From a virus, in the IMG/VR virus record IMGVR_UViG_3300010151_005441, positions 1 to 49,277 of that record: a stretch of 49,277 nt of DNA, one strand, 5' to 3'. The translations under genes and the position numbers were made by a program. Shown piece after piece: positions 9,600 to 18,467 of the stretch (position 1 is its first letter; each line of letters starts with the position of its first letter). The notes under the pieces are model-generated. The model saw only the letters and a list, made by a program, of their open reading frames with translations, made no database searches and was not told the origin of the DNA.

Positions 9600-9623
9600 A
9601 TGCTTGGGAGATTAGCCAAGCAT
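9600..9623 (+). promoter_or_regulatory. Hairpin at the 5' end of the SSB mRNA
   Basis: A perfect 8-bp inverted repeat, ATGCTTGG at 9600-9607 and CCAAGCAT at 9616-9623, with an 8-base loop. It starts about two bases after the predicted transcription start and ends 33 bases before the SSB ATG. In T4 the gene 32 leader carries a structured element that nucleates autogenous repression by gp32; this hairpin occupies a comparable place. Alternatively it may only protect the 5' end from decay. Confidence 0.55.
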
Positions 9624-9656
9624 ACTTTAGCCTAGAGCAAACAGAAAGGAGGAAGA

Positions 9657-10412
9657 ATGGCTATCAATTTGGACAAGATTAAGGAAAGGAAGGTGGCGTT
9701 GGAGAACCGTGGAGGCGGCAAGAGCAGCTTCTGGCGGCCACAGGATGGCGAGAGTACAATCCGTATTGTGCCGACTGCGGATGGAGATCCTTTTAAGGAT
9801 TTTTGGTTCCACTATAATTTGGGAGACAACCCTGGGTTTCTGTCCCCAAAGAAGAACTTCGGTGAAGACGATCCGTTGGACTCGTTTGTTCGCAAGCTCT
9901 TTAACGAGGGCACCGAAGACAGCATCAAGATGGCGAAGAACTTGATGGCGCGCCAGCGCTTTTTCTCTCCGGTTATTGTACGGGGGGAGGAGGATCAGGG
10001 CGTTCGTATGTGGGGCTACGGGAAGACTGTTTACGAGCAGTTGATTAATCTTGTGCTCAACCCGGAGTACGGTGATATCACTGACCCGGATGCAGGAACT
10101 GATTTGCTGTTGCATTACGGCAAGCCCGCAGGGGCGCAGTTCCCTCAAACGAAGCTGACTCCACGTCGCCGTCCTTCGGCGTTGTGCGAGACCAGCGATG
10201 AACAGTGTGCGGAGTGGCTTGACACCATCCCGGATCTTGAAACGCTCTTTGAGCGCAAGGGTCCAGAGGAAGTAGGAGCTATGCTGGACGCATACTTGCT
10301 TGACGATGCGGAAGGTGTCTCTACTGAGACACAGAAGTTCGGGGGTACCCCCGACGTTGTTACTTCGACCACTTCTACGGTCGACGCAGCGTTTAGCGAG
10401 TTGTTGGGCTAG
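9657..10412 (+). CDS. Single-stranded DNA-binding protein, T4 gp32-like
   Basis: 251 aa with a very strong ribosome-binding site (AAAGGAGG at 9645-9652). The N-terminus (MAINLDKIKERK) is a basic, LAST-like cooperative-binding segment. The core contains GGGKSSFWRPQDGESTIRIV, a typical start of the gp32-like OB fold. The C-terminal third is acidic and ends with TVDAAFSELLG, as in gp32 tails that contact replication partners. I see no clear His-Cys3 zinc cluster, so it may lack the T4 zinc. It coats ssDNA during replication and recombination. It has its own strong promoter and 5' hairpin, consistent with high, self-regulated expression. UvsX follows one gene downstream. Confidence 0.8.
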   Translation: MAINLDKIKERKVALENRGGGKSSFWRPQDGESTIRIVPTADGDPFKDFWFHYNLGDNPGFLSPKKNFGEDDPLDSFVRKLFNEGTEDSIKMAKNLMARQRFFSPVIVRGEEDQGVRMWGYGKTVYEQLINLVLNPEYGDITDPDAGTDLLLHYGKPAGAQFPQTKLTPRRRPSALCETSDEQCAEWLDTIPDLETLFERKGPEEVGAMLDAYLLDDAEGVSTETQKFGGTPDVVTSTTSTVDAAFSELLG

Positions 10413-10476
10413 GACGTACCCGCAGGGAGGCATGGGGTTATAGATGTCTCAACATTTTAATATAAGGAGAACAAAA

Positions 10477-10938
10477 ATGAGTTTACAAAATAAGTTGCGA
10501 GAGGCAAATTTGTCTGATGACGAGACAGTGACCTTGACCTATTCGGCTGGCGGGGATATCATCCATGCCCGAGACGGCTACGTGGAAGATGTGCTAGATA
10601 ACACGGGCTTTGCCGAGACTGTTTCAGAGGTTATCACGACTACCGGTTTTAACAACGAGGCTATTGACGATCTCAGGGGTCAGGATCTTCTAGAGGATTA
10701 TGAGCGCGACGGTTCAGGGTTCGAGTCATTTGTGGCCGAGGTTCTGAGTGAAAATGTGTACGAGGTTAACTTTATCGATCAGACGATCGAGCAATATGAT
10801 TACAAGCGGGGCTTCTTGACTTTGGCTGCTAATGTGAGAACTACTGTTAAAGATGTCCTAGGCGCCCCAGAAAACCTTTTTGTGGGTTGGTCGACAAATG
10901 TGGAGACTGATATCGGAACCTTGAGGATTGATGGATGA
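10477..10938 (+). CDS. Uncharacterised acidic protein between SSB and UvsX
   Basis: 153 aa. I chose the ATG at 10477 because AAGGAG at 10464-10469 precedes it at good spacing; an upstream in-frame ATG at 10444 would place this site inside the gene. The protein is acidic, rich in Asp, Glu, Thr and Val, with a helical middle (ETVSEVITTTGFNNEAIDDL) and beta-like C-terminus. It ends with an ATGA overlap into the recombinase gene, so the two are translationally coupled. I do not recognise a family; a recombination or SSB accessory role is only suggested by position. Confidence 0.6.
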   Translation: MSLQNKLREANLSDDETVTLTYSAGGDIIHARDGYVEDVLDNTGFAETVSEVITTTGFNNEAIDDLRGQDLLEDYERDGSGFESFVAEVLSENVYEVNFIDQTIEQYDYKRGFLTLAANVRTTVKDVLGAPENLFVGWSTNVETDIGTLRIDG

Positions 10939-12086
10939 CCAAAGCAGGTAAGGTGAGTATCGCGGCGATGCGTAAACTTCTTAACAAGAAGGAGGGGCGC
11001 CAAATTGCATATAATCTGATGGAACAGAATCCCACTGACGTTAAAGAGTGGATTTCCACTGGTTCACGATGGCTTGATTCGATTATTTGTAGAGGTAAAT
11101 ACGCCGGGATCCCGATGGGAAAGATTGTAGAAATCGCCGGTTTGGAGTCAACTGGGAAGTCCTATATGGCTTCTCAAATTGCAGCTAACGCCCAGAAGAT
11201 GGGTATTACGGTGGTTTACTTCGACTCTGAGTCAGCACTTGACTCCACGTTCCTGGAGCGCGCCGGGTGTGATGTGGAGAACGTACTGTATGTCCAAGCG
11301 TCCAGCGTGGAGTCCGTCCTTGAATATATCGAGGAGTTGTTGGGCACCGGGGAACAGTTTTTGTTTGTGTGGGACAGTTTAGCCCTCACTCCCAGCAAGT
11401 CTGATATTGAGGGTGATTTCAATCCTCTTTCCTCTATGGCTGTGAAGCCGCGAATCTTGTCTAAAGGTATGTCAAAGCTCGTACAGCCAATCGCGAACAG
11501 TCGTTCAACATTGCTGGTTCTTAACCAACTTAAAACCAACATCACCTCTAACATCGCTGAGGCGATGACTACCCCTTATTTTACGCCCGGTGGTAAGGCT
11601 CTTAACTATTCGTACTCATTGCGTATTTGGCTGACCGGCCGCAAGGCGAAGGCCAGTTTTATTATGGACGAGAATGGCTTTCGAATCGGGTCGGAGGTTA
11701 AAGTCAAGATCGAAAAGTCGCGATTTGGCAGCCAAGGGCGCCTGTGTAGCTTCAAGATCGTATGGGGAGGAGACGATGTAAAAATCTGTGACGAGGAGAG
11801 TTGGTTTGAAGCGATTAAAGCATCGCAGTATCTAAACAACTCAGGAGCTTGGTTCTCTCTGGTTTACGAGGATGGTAAAGAAGAGAAATTTCAAAAGTCA
11901 TCTTGGCTAGAGAAGCTGACGATAGAAAAGTTTCGTACGCGAGTATTGCAACTCATGGATGAAGAAGTTATTCTTAAGTTTGAGAACAAGACTGGCAACG
12001 CTGAGGACTTTTACACTCTAGATGATGAGTCCGCTCCAGAGGTTACCAGCACCCGACCTCGCAAGGTCGGGGTACCTGCTTCATAA
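10935..12086 (+). CDS. uvsX: UvsX/RecA-family recombinase
   Basis: 383 aa, ATG overlapping the previous stop by four bases. The Walker A loop is GLESTGKS (69-76), a variant of the RecA GPESSGKT box. A FDSESALD segment (about 96-103) and Walker B region LFVWDSLAL (about 143-151) follow, and ALNYSYSLRIWLTGR-type beta segments complete the RecA core. The C-terminus is acidic. Length and motif order match T4 UvsX rather than bacterial RecA. It should form filaments on gp32-coated ssDNA and drive strand exchange for recombination-dependent replication and repair. UvsY and UvsW are not seen in this window. Confidence 0.88.
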   Translation: MTKAGKVSIAAMRKLLNKKEGRQIAYNLMEQNPTDVKEWISTGSRWLDSIICRGKYAGIPMGKIVEIAGLESTGKSYMASQIAANAQKMGITVVYFDSESALDSTFLERAGCDVENVLYVQASSVESVLEYIEELLGTGEQFLFVWDSLALTPSKSDIEGDFNPLSSMAVKPRILSKGMSKLVQPIANSRSTLLVLNQLKTNITSNIAEAMTTPYFTPGGKALNYSYSLRIWLTGRKAKASFIMDENGFRIGSEVKVKIEKSRFGSQGRLCSFKIVWGGDDVKICDEESWFEAIKASQYLNNSGAWFSLVYEDGKEEKFQKSSWLEKLTIEKFRTRVLQLMDEEVILKFENKTGNAEDFYTLDDESAPEVTSTRPRKVGVPAS

Positions 12087-12092
12087 AACTTG

Positions 12093-12121
12093 TTGACAAT
12101 CACCTCTGCTCCTGCTAATCT
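12093..12121 (+). promoter_or_regulatory. Promoter for a leaderless deaminase mRNA
   Basis: TTGACA at 12093-12098, a 17-base spacer and TAATCT at 12116-12121 preceded by TGC (extended -10). Exactly six bases separate the -10 from the ATG at 12128, so the expected first transcribed base is the A of the start codon. No Shine-Dalgarno sequence is present. Confidence 0.65.
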
Positions 12122-12127
12122 AGTTGT

Positions 12128-12526
12128 ATGAAGATTAGTAATAAGACGAAGCGGTATCTTTTGCTCGCTCAACGTGTTGCTACTCAGAGCGCTCATGACC
12201 ACTTTAAGCATGGGGCAGTTCTGGTCAAAGGTGGTTCAGTTCTTAATACAGCCTTCAACAAGGATAGCTATAATAGGTTTGGCAATCGCTTTCGAGACAC
12301 ACACACTCGCGGGCATGCAACTCATCACGCTGAACTAGGATGTATCTTGGGCCTCGATCGCTCAATTACAAACGGTGCAACGATGTATGTAATCCGGACT
12401 AACCGCTTAGGGCAGTTTAGGATGTCCAAACCATGTCTAATGTGTGAAGAGGTAATGAAATTTTGTGGGATAAAAAAAGTAGTTTATACTACTGGGGAGA
12501 GTTCGGTTGAAAAAAAGCGACTTTAA
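12128..12526 (+). CDS. dCMP/cytidine deaminase-family enzyme
   Basis: 132 aa. The zinc deaminase motifs are clear: HAE at residues 67-69 (zinc His and catalytic Glu) and PCLMC at 102-106 (two zinc Cys). This is the cytidine/deoxycytidylate deaminase fold; the likely reaction is dCMP to dUMP, feeding the ThyX encoded at 47741. The HATHHAELG context differs somewhat from T4 Cd, so the substrate (dCMP, cytidine or other) is not certain. It appears to be translated from a leaderless mRNA. The downstream exonuclease gene starts 20 bases before its stop. Confidence 0.75.
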   Translation: MKISNKTKRYLLLAQRVATQSAHDHFKHGAVLVKGGSVLNTAFNKDSYNRFGNRFRDTHTRGHATHHAELGCILGLDRSITNGATMYVIRTNRLGQFRMSKPCLMCEEVMKFCGIKKVVYTTGESSVEKKRL

Positions 12527-13493
12527 TAAAAAGCGTGTTCTAGTTATTGATGCACTCAACATGTATTTCCGGGCGTATATTGTGGACCCATCGTTGTCCA
12601 CAAACGGCCAACCCATTGGTGGTATGAAAGGGTTTTTAAAGATTCTCAACAAGCTGGTACGAGAGACAAAGCCAGATAAGGTCGTGGTCTGTTGGGATGG
12701 CCCCGGCGGCTCCCGTAAGCGAAAGACTGTAAACAAGAATTATAAGGAGGGTCGCTCCCCAATCCGACTAAATCGCGACATTCGTAACTTGTCTGAGAGT
12801 GAAGAAACTGCAAATAAGATTTGGCAACAAACAAGGTTGTTTGAGTACCTCAACCAGATGCCGATCGTTCAGTTTATCTTTGAGAGCGTGGAGGCTGACG
12901 ACGTGATATCTCATGTCGTTCAAAGCGAGCAGCTTAAGGGATGGCAGAAGGTTATTGTGAGTTCAGATAAAGATTTCTTCCAGCTCTTGGACGATGAAAC
13001 AATTCTTTACCGCCCGGTTCAGAAAGAGGTTTTAAATCGAGAACGCATTGTGGAGAGCTTTGGTATCCACCCTACTAACTTTGCTCTGGCCCGAGCCGTG
13101 GTCGGGGACAAGAGTGATAATTTGGATGGCATTCGCGGAGTGGGGTTGTCTACCGTCTCAAAACGCTTCCCCGCTATGGCAGAGGCAGAAGCCGTCTCCA
13201 TCGATGAGTTGATCGAGAGTGCTGAGAATGCCGAGTCGACCCTACGTTGTTATCAAAACATTGTTGAGGGTCGCGACACAATCGCACAAAACTATAAGCT
13301 AATGCAACTGTATTCACCGGCCCTGTCTATCCAAGCAAAACAGGTGGTCAAGGAAACGCTGCGAGATTTTGTGTTCGAAGTTAATAAGACTGAGGTTAGA
13401 AAAATGTTTGTACAAGATGGGATGGGTGAGCTACACTTAAATGACTTGTTCCAAGCTTTTGCCAGGATTATTTCTGACTCCAAGAGGGGTTAA
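12507..13493 (+). CDS. 5'-3' exonuclease / flap endonuclease (T4 RNase H-like)
   Basis: 328 aa from a TTG inside the end of the deaminase gene, preceded by a GGGGAGA-like ribosome-binding site. The N-terminal VLVIDALNMYFRAY motif gives the first metal-binding Asp. KVVVCWDGPGGSRKRK (about 52-67) and ESVEADDVI (about 128-136) supply further acidic ligands, followed by VSSDKDFFQLL. DKSDNLDGIRGVGLSTVSK is the helix-hairpin-helix region that binds duplex DNA. The family removes RNA primers and 5' flaps during lagging-strand synthesis, replacing the nuclease domain missing from the small PolA-like enzyme. Confidence 0.87.
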   Translation: MKKSDFNKKRVLVIDALNMYFRAYIVDPSLSTNGQPIGGMKGFLKILNKLVRETKPDKVVVCWDGPGGSRKRKTVNKNYKEGRSPIRLNRDIRNLSESEETANKIWQQTRLFEYLNQMPIVQFIFESVEADDVISHVVQSEQLKGWQKVIVSSDKDFFQLLDDETILYRPVQKEVLNRERIVESFGIHPTNFALARAVVGDKSDNLDGIRGVGLSTVSKRFPAMAEAEAVSIDELIESAENAESTLRCYQNIVEGRDTIAQNYKLMQLYSPALSIQAKQVVKETLRDFVFEVNKTEVRKMFVQDGMGELHLNDLFQAFARIISDSKRG

Positions 13494-13512
13494 ACAAGGA
13501 GAATGAAGATAA

Positions 13513-14355
13513 ATGTTAATTTTTGATATCGGCGCTAATAAATATAAGTTTGTAGAGGCCTGTTTCGAGAAGCATGAGAAGTGTTCGGTTATCGCTGTGG
13601 ACCCGATCTTGCCGGAGACGCTCCACCCTCACCATCGGCAAACAGTAGATTCGGTGTTCAAGCGCCATGGCGACCGAATTACGGTTGTCCAAGCAGCCTG
13701 CGGTGCTTCCAGCGATGAGGAAATAACTTTTTATATGAACCTGGGTGAGCCGGGTATATCAACCACTTCAAAGGCTTTTCTTGAGGGGTCTCGATTTGCG
13801 TTAGGAAACGACAATATCCTAGAGACGTATCGGGGATGTGTCAAACGGCTTGATGGAGCAATTGCCTTCCCGGATTTGGCCTCCTTCAAGACGGCTCTTT
13901 TGAGTTCATATCCTGATATTAGATCTTTTCTCAAAGATGTACAAAATGTTCACAACGAGACACGCGTTGTTAAGGCAACCACTTTGGATGATTTAATCGC
14001 GGAGCATGGGACTCCTGATTTGATCAAAGTCGATGTAGAGGGTTATGAGGCTGAGGTGTTGAAGGGGTTGTCACAACGAGTCCCTAAAATTTGTTTTGAG
14101 TGGAACGAGGAAATGGATTCACAACTGTGGGAGAGTTTAGACCTGTTAAAGGAATTGAACTATACGCAATTCGGGGTTTCGGGATACTTTGTAGAAGAGG
14201 ATCCACCCGAGAAGCTTAGTTATGATGAGGGAGGCGACACATATTTATTGGAACCAGCGGCGTATTATAATTATGAAGAAACCATTGCAGCGCTCCAGGC
14301 GGTGATTAAGGTGGACCGACGTATTAACTGGGGCATGGCATGGACCAAGGAGTGA
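13513..14355 (+). CDS. FkbM-family SAM-dependent methyltransferase
   Basis: 280 aa. The start ATG follows AAGGAG at 13496-13501. The Rossmann-type methyltransferase core begins at once (MLIFDIGANKYKFVEACF), with the DIGAN glycine loop for SAM. The VVKATTLDDLI and PDLIKVDVEGYEAEVLKG segments (about 155-185) are the hallmark of FkbM proteins, which O-methylate sugars or other small acceptors. Residues around ICFEWNEEM form the next strand. It is placed within the replication cluster, overlapping the helicase gene by 16 bases. Its acceptor is unknown; phage FkbM enzymes are usually linked to glycan or DNA-base decoration. Confidence 0.8.
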   Translation: MLIFDIGANKYKFVEACFEKHEKCSVIAVDPILPETLHPHHRQTVDSVFKRHGDRITVVQAACGASSDEEITFYMNLGEPGISTTSKAFLEGSRFALGNDNILETYRGCVKRLDGAIAFPDLASFKTALLSSYPDIRSFLKDVQNVHNETRVVKATTLDDLIAEHGTPDLIKVDVEGYEAEVLKGLSQRVPKICFEWNEEMDSQLWESLDLLKELNYTQFGVSGYFVEEDPPEKLSYDEGGDTYLLEPAAYYNYEETIAALQAVIKVDRRINWGMAWTKE

Positions 14356-15752
14356 CACCCCAAAAAAACACTCCTCCGCCCGAAGCGGCTTCTTTTTCAA
14401 AGTTTGGAAAAACTTTTCAAGAGGATTTATGTCATCTTATCTTAATTGACCGCCCCTTTGCAGATCAAATATCAGAAGTACTAGCCCCTTCTTTTTTGGA
14501 GCTAAAATATCTTCGGGTCTTTGTCGAGAAAGTTTTTGATTATCGGGAGCGCTATGGGGTGCACCCGACTTGTAAGATCCTTACGACACTGTTTAGGACT
14601 GAACTAGAGGACCACACCGAAGTTGTACAGAAACAGCTTCGGGATTATTTTGCACGAATTTGCCATATGGATATGGGCGTCGAGGGCGCAGAGTATATCA
14701 AGGAAGTATCTCTTGATTTTTGCCGTAAGCAGAAACTTAAAGAAGCAATGCTCCGCTCGGTAGGACTCATCAAATCCTCTTCGTTTGACGAAGTCAGCCA
14801 AATCATTAATGATGCCCTTAAGCTCGGTTCAGACAACCAACATGGCTATGATTACAAGGCTGATTTCGAAGCGCGCTTTACCAAGAAAAGCCGGAACCCT
14901 GTCAGTACCGGGTGGGATAACATTGACGGCATATGTAAGGAGGGGCTTGGTAAGGGAGAGCTTGGGGTCGTTATTGCTCCTACGGGGGCGGGAAAATCCA
15001 TGGTTTTAACTCATTTGGGCGCAGAGGCTTTAAAGAGCGGGAAAAATGTAGTACACTATACACTGGAGTTGGGAGACACTATCATTGCGTCGCGTTATGA
15101 TAGTTGTATTACCGGGGTGCCGCTGGCAGACCTGCTTAGTTTCAAGGAACAAATTTATGAGAAGGTACAAACGATCGAGGCAGCATTGTTCGTTAAAGAA
15201 TACCCGACAAAATCAGCATGCACTAACACGATACGCACTCACTTGGAGAAGTTGAAGAATCGTGACTTCACACCTGATCTAATTATTGTGGACTACGCAG
15301 ATTTGTTACGCCCGAAGACAATAAGGAAGGAGAAGAGGCACGAATTGGAGACGATATATGAAGATCTCCGTGCCATCGCTCAAGAGAACAAGTGCCCTGT
15401 ATGGACAGCGTCTCAGACTAATCGTTCGGGTTTGAATGCGGAAGTGATAACAATGGAATCCATTTCAGAAGCATTTAATAAGTGTTTCGTGGCAGATTTT
15501 ATTTTTTCAGTCTCCCGCACAATCGAGGATAAAACAGCCAACAGTGGGCGGATTCTTATTGCCAAAAATCGTAATGGACCAGACGGCATGATCTATCCTA
15601 TATACATGGACACCTCACGCGTAAAGATCCGAGTGCTAGAGCAGAGCGATGAGACGATTGGGGAGATCAAGGTGGCCTCGGCTAAAGAACAAGCTAAGCG
15701 CCTGAAAGAGAAGTATAAGGAGTTTAAAAAAGACGGAGGGAACGTAAATTGA
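14340..15752 (+). CDS. Replicative DNA helicase, DnaB/gp41-like
   Basis: 470 aa; its ATG lies 16 bases before the end of the FkbM gene. An N-terminal helical domain (about 1-165) is followed by a RecA-type motor. STGWDNIDGICKEGLGKGE leads into Walker A APTGAGKS (213-220), then VVHYTLELGD (H1a-like), Walker B LIIVDYADLL (about 315-324), TASQTNRSGLN (H3) and FIFSVSRT (H4 region). This organisation is that of T4 gp41 and DnaB hexameric 5'-3' helicases. The C-terminal tail is basic. No separate primase or loader is evident in this window. Confidence 0.9.
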   Translation: MDQGVTPQKNTPPPEAASFSKFGKTFQEDLCHLILIDRPFADQISEVLAPSFLELKYLRVFVEKVFDYRERYGVHPTCKILTTLFRTELEDHTEVVQKQLRDYFARICHMDMGVEGAEYIKEVSLDFCRKQKLKEAMLRSVGLIKSSSFDEVSQIINDALKLGSDNQHGYDYKADFEARFTKKSRNPVSTGWDNIDGICKEGLGKGELGVVIAPTGAGKSMVLTHLGAEALKSGKNVVHYTLELGDTIIASRYDSCITGVPLADLLSFKEQIYEKVQTIEAALFVKEYPTKSACTNTIRTHLEKLKNRDFTPDLIIVDYADLLRPKTIRKEKRHELETIYEDLRAIAQENKCPVWTASQTNRSGLNAEVITMESISEAFNKCFVADFIFSVSRTIEDKTANSGRILIAKNRNGPDGMIYPIYMDTSRVKIRVLEQSDETIGEIKVASAKEQAKRLKEKYKEFKKDGGNVN

Positions 15753-18172
15753 ATAACACATATAAGAAAGAAGAGGTGCATGCTGCAACATTAGAGTATT
15801 TCGGTGGTGATGAACTGGCTACCAACGTGTGGATGACGAAATACTGTCTTAAAGACAAGGAAGGAGGCTTTGTAGAGCGTACTCCGGATGACATGCACGA
15901 GCGCCTCGCGGATGAGTTTGCCCGGATAGAGGCAAAATATCAGTCTGATGTGACCCGCGACGATATTTATAATTACCTCAAAGGCTTTGAGTATATTGTC
16001 CCCCAGGGGTCTCCTATGTATGGCGTAGGCAATGATTACGTTAACGCTTCCTTGTCAAACTGCGTTGTTGTAGACATGCCTGCGGACAATATTTCTTCGA
16101 TTATTGATGCAGGTAAAGATTTAGCTAACTTGTTTAAGCGCCGCTGCGGTGTTGGTATCGATGTGTCGAACCTGCGCCCAGAGGGTACGCCTGTCAATAA
16201 TTCGGCTGGCACCACCACTGGAGCCTGGAGCTTTGCTGATTTTTATTCTTATGTGTGTAGGATGATTGGCCAAAACGGACGCCGCGGCGCTTTGATGATC
16301 TCGATGGACATTCGCCATCCAGATATTGAAAAGTTTGTTACCATGAAGCAAGACTTAACGAAGGTTACAGGCGCAAATGTATCGGTCCGGATCTCGGATG
16401 ATTTTATGGAAGCTGTCGAGGCGGACGATGAATTTGTTCTTCGCTATCCCATCAACGGGGGTACGACTCCAGCGTACACCAAGACTATTCGAGCTAGGGA
16501 TCTGTGGTCGGACATTATTGAATCTGCTGCCACTACAGCGGAACCGGGTCTCTTGATGTGGGGGAATATCTTGAAGCGCCTTCCGGCAAACGAGTACGCC
16601 GATCAGGGGTTCAAGACTTTGACAACTAACCCCTGTGGGGAGATCCCCTTGTCGGCGTATGACTCGTGTCGTCTAGTCTCCTTGAATCTTAAGAATTTAG
16701 TACGCAACGCCTTCACACCAGAGTCGACTTTTGATTTTAAGAAGTTCAAGGAGGTGGTGAGGGTGGGGATGCGTCTCTCAGACAACTTGGTCGAATTGGA
16801 ATTAGAAAAGTTAGAGAAGATCATACAAAAGTGCGACACAGATGACGAGAAGGAACTTTGGAAAAAGCTGTTGAGTGCTTGTGCCCAAGGGCGCCGGACT
16901 GGTCTCGGAACCCATGGTCTAGCTGACGCCATTGCGTGCCTTGGTCTGCGATATGACAGCGCGGAAGCCGTCAAGGTGGTTGATAAGATCTATAAAACTC
17001 TCAAAGAGACAGCCTATGATGAGAGCGCAAATCTGGCTCAAGAAAGAGGAGCCTTTCCCGTCTTCGATTGGGCTGCAGAAAAACACAACTCCTATATTCG
17101 CGATCTGCCAAAATTTTTACAGGACAAAATTTCCAGACTTGGAAGAAGGAACATTTCTATTTTAACGAATGCACCCACTGGTTCAGTTTCGATTCTCTCA
17201 CAGACGAGTTCAGGGTTAGAGCCAGTCTTTCGTAACTGGTATATCCGACGACGCAAGCTGTCTCACAATGAACAGAGCGCACATGCCGACTTTGTCGACG
17301 ATCTGGGAGACCGCTGGGTGGAATATAAAGTTTACCATCACAACGTTACAGATTATTTAAATAACTTTGACACCGAAGAAGTTCCTGACTTTTTTGTTAC
17401 ATCAGAGGAAATTGATTGGCAAAAGCGTGTAGAGGTTCAGGCCGCCATCCAGCATCATATTGACCATTCAATTTCTTCTACTATTAATTTACCTGCGAAG
17501 ACAAAACCTGAAATTGTAGGAGAACTATATTTCCAAGCTTGGAAAAAGGGTCTTAAGGGAGTGACGGTATATGTGGATGGAAGCCGCAGCGGAGTGCTTG
17601 TCACTAAGCCTTCTAACAGTGATTCATCATTCCCTCAATACGATGCTCCGAGTCGGCCTGAAATGTTGGAGTGTGATATCTATCATACAACTATCTCTGG
17701 AGAAAAGTGGGTGGTTCTCGTAGGGCTCCTTGACGGTCGCCCTTATGAGGTGATGGGGGGGCTAGCGTCGCTGATCGAGATTTCTAAGAAATATACGCGG
17801 GGTTTGCTCACTAAGCGGATCCGCAAAACGATGCCGTCTATCTATGATCTCCAATACGGGGAGGACGATGATACAACCGCTATTAAAGACATAGTAAAAG
17901 TTTTTGACAACCCCAATCACTCTGCTTTTACGCGAGTAATTTCATTGACTCTTCGTCATGGTGCAAAGATTAACTTTTTAGTAGAACAGTTACAAAAAGA
18001 CAAAGACTCGGATATGTTTAGTTTTTCACGCTGCATCGCTCGCGTCCTTAAAAATTATATCAAAGATGGGACGCTAGCAACCGACTTATGTTCCGAGTGT
18101 GGTACTGACGGACTCGTGTATATCGAAGGGTGCCAGACGTGCAAAGACTGCGGGTTTGCAAAATGTGGCTAA
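15749..18172 (+). CDS. nrdJ: Adenosylcobalamin-dependent (class II) ribonucleotide reductase
   Basis: 807 aa from a TTG overlapping the helicase stop by four bases, with GGAGGG just upstream. Key residues are visible: the first redox Cys in LSNCVVVDMP (C105), partner Cys in YDSCRLVSLN (C307), thiyl-radical Cys in NPCGEIPL (C296), and the PTGSVSILSQTSSGLEP phosphate-binding stretch. The C-terminus has paired Cys (CSECG ... CQTCKDCG) that regenerate the active-site disulfide. With no small radical subunit nearby, these features fit the B12-dependent NrdJ class. It makes deoxynucleotides without oxygen but needs host cobalamin. The GroES-like gene follows directly. Confidence 0.9.
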   Translation: MNNTYKKEEVHAATLEYFGGDELATNVWMTKYCLKDKEGGFVERTPDDMHERLADEFARIEAKYQSDVTRDDIYNYLKGFEYIVPQGSPMYGVGNDYVNASLSNCVVVDMPADNISSIIDAGKDLANLFKRRCGVGIDVSNLRPEGTPVNNSAGTTTGAWSFADFYSYVCRMIGQNGRRGALMISMDIRHPDIEKFVTMKQDLTKVTGANVSVRISDDFMEAVEADDEFVLRYPINGGTTPAYTKTIRARDLWSDIIESAATTAEPGLLMWGNILKRLPANEYADQGFKTLTTNPCGEIPLSAYDSCRLVSLNLKNLVRNAFTPESTFDFKKFKEVVRVGMRLSDNLVELELEKLEKIIQKCDTDDEKELWKKLLSACAQGRRTGLGTHGLADAIACLGLRYDSAEAVKVVDKIYKTLKETAYDESANLAQERGAFPVFDWAAEKHNSYIRDLPKFLQDKISRLGRRNISILTNAPTGSVSILSQTSSGLEPVFRNWYIRRRKLSHNEQSAHADFVDDLGDRWVEYKVYHHNVTDYLNNFDTEEVPDFFVTSEEIDWQKRVEVQAAIQHHIDHSISSTINLPAKTKPEIVGELYFQAWKKGLKGVTVYVDGSRSGVLVTKPSNSDSSFPQYDAPSRPEMLECDIYHTTISGEKWVVLVGLLDGRPYEVMGGLASLIEISKKYTRGLLTKRIRKTMPSIYDLQYGEDDDTTAIKDIVKVFDNPNHSAFTRVISLTLRHGAKINFLVEQLQKDKDSDMFSFSRCIARVLKNYIKDGTLATDLCSECGTDGLVYIEGCQTCKDCGFAKCG

Positions 18173-18182
18173 GGAGATGAAA

Positions 18183-18467
18183 ATGAATTTTACCCCGGTG
18201 GGTCGTTATCTTTTGGTAGAGCCTATAGAGATAAGGACGAAGAAGAATAAAACAGCGAAAGTGTTAGTGCCCGATTCCTACAACACAAAGAACACCCCTA
18301 GGTTTAAGATGTGCAGGGTGGTGAAAGCCGGCCCAGACTGCAATTCACAAATTGCTGCGAACACTTTAGCAGTTATTGAGAACCCCATGGTGGAAAGGGT
18401 AGAAGTATTAGATAATGTCTTTTTCATTATTTTAGAAAATCATGTGGTGGGGCTAGTGGAGGAATGA
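18183..18467 (+). CDS. groES: GroES/gp31-like co-chaperonin
   Basis: 94 aa. Two in-frame ATGs lie at 18177 and 18183; AAGGAG at 18171-18176 favours the second. The start FTPVGRYLLVEPIE matches the GroES N-terminal strand (typically P-x-x-D-R-V-x-V), and DNVFFIILENHVVGLVEE matches the closing strands. The middle (PDSYNTKNTPRFKMCRVVKAG) corresponds to the mobile loop and following strand, but is divergent and lacks a GroES-like hydrophobic tripeptide I can identify. It presumably caps the phage GroEL encoded 14 kb away or the host one, as T4 gp31 does for capsid folding. Divergence keeps the confidence moderate. Confidence 0.68.
   Translation: MNFTPVGRYLLVEPIEIRTKKNKTAKVLVPDSYNTKNTPRFKMCRVVKAGPDCNSQIAANTLAVIENPMVERVEVLDNVFFIILENHVVGLVEE

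Noticed and set aside
9627-10433. 268-codon open frame on the minus strand over the SSB gene
   Set aside because: SSB on the plus strand is clearly real with motif, promoter and ribosome-binding site; the antisense protein has no recognisable features.
10419-10438. Possible hairpin after SSB (ACCC ... GGGT)
   Set aside because: Only four pairs and no T tract; not a credible terminator.
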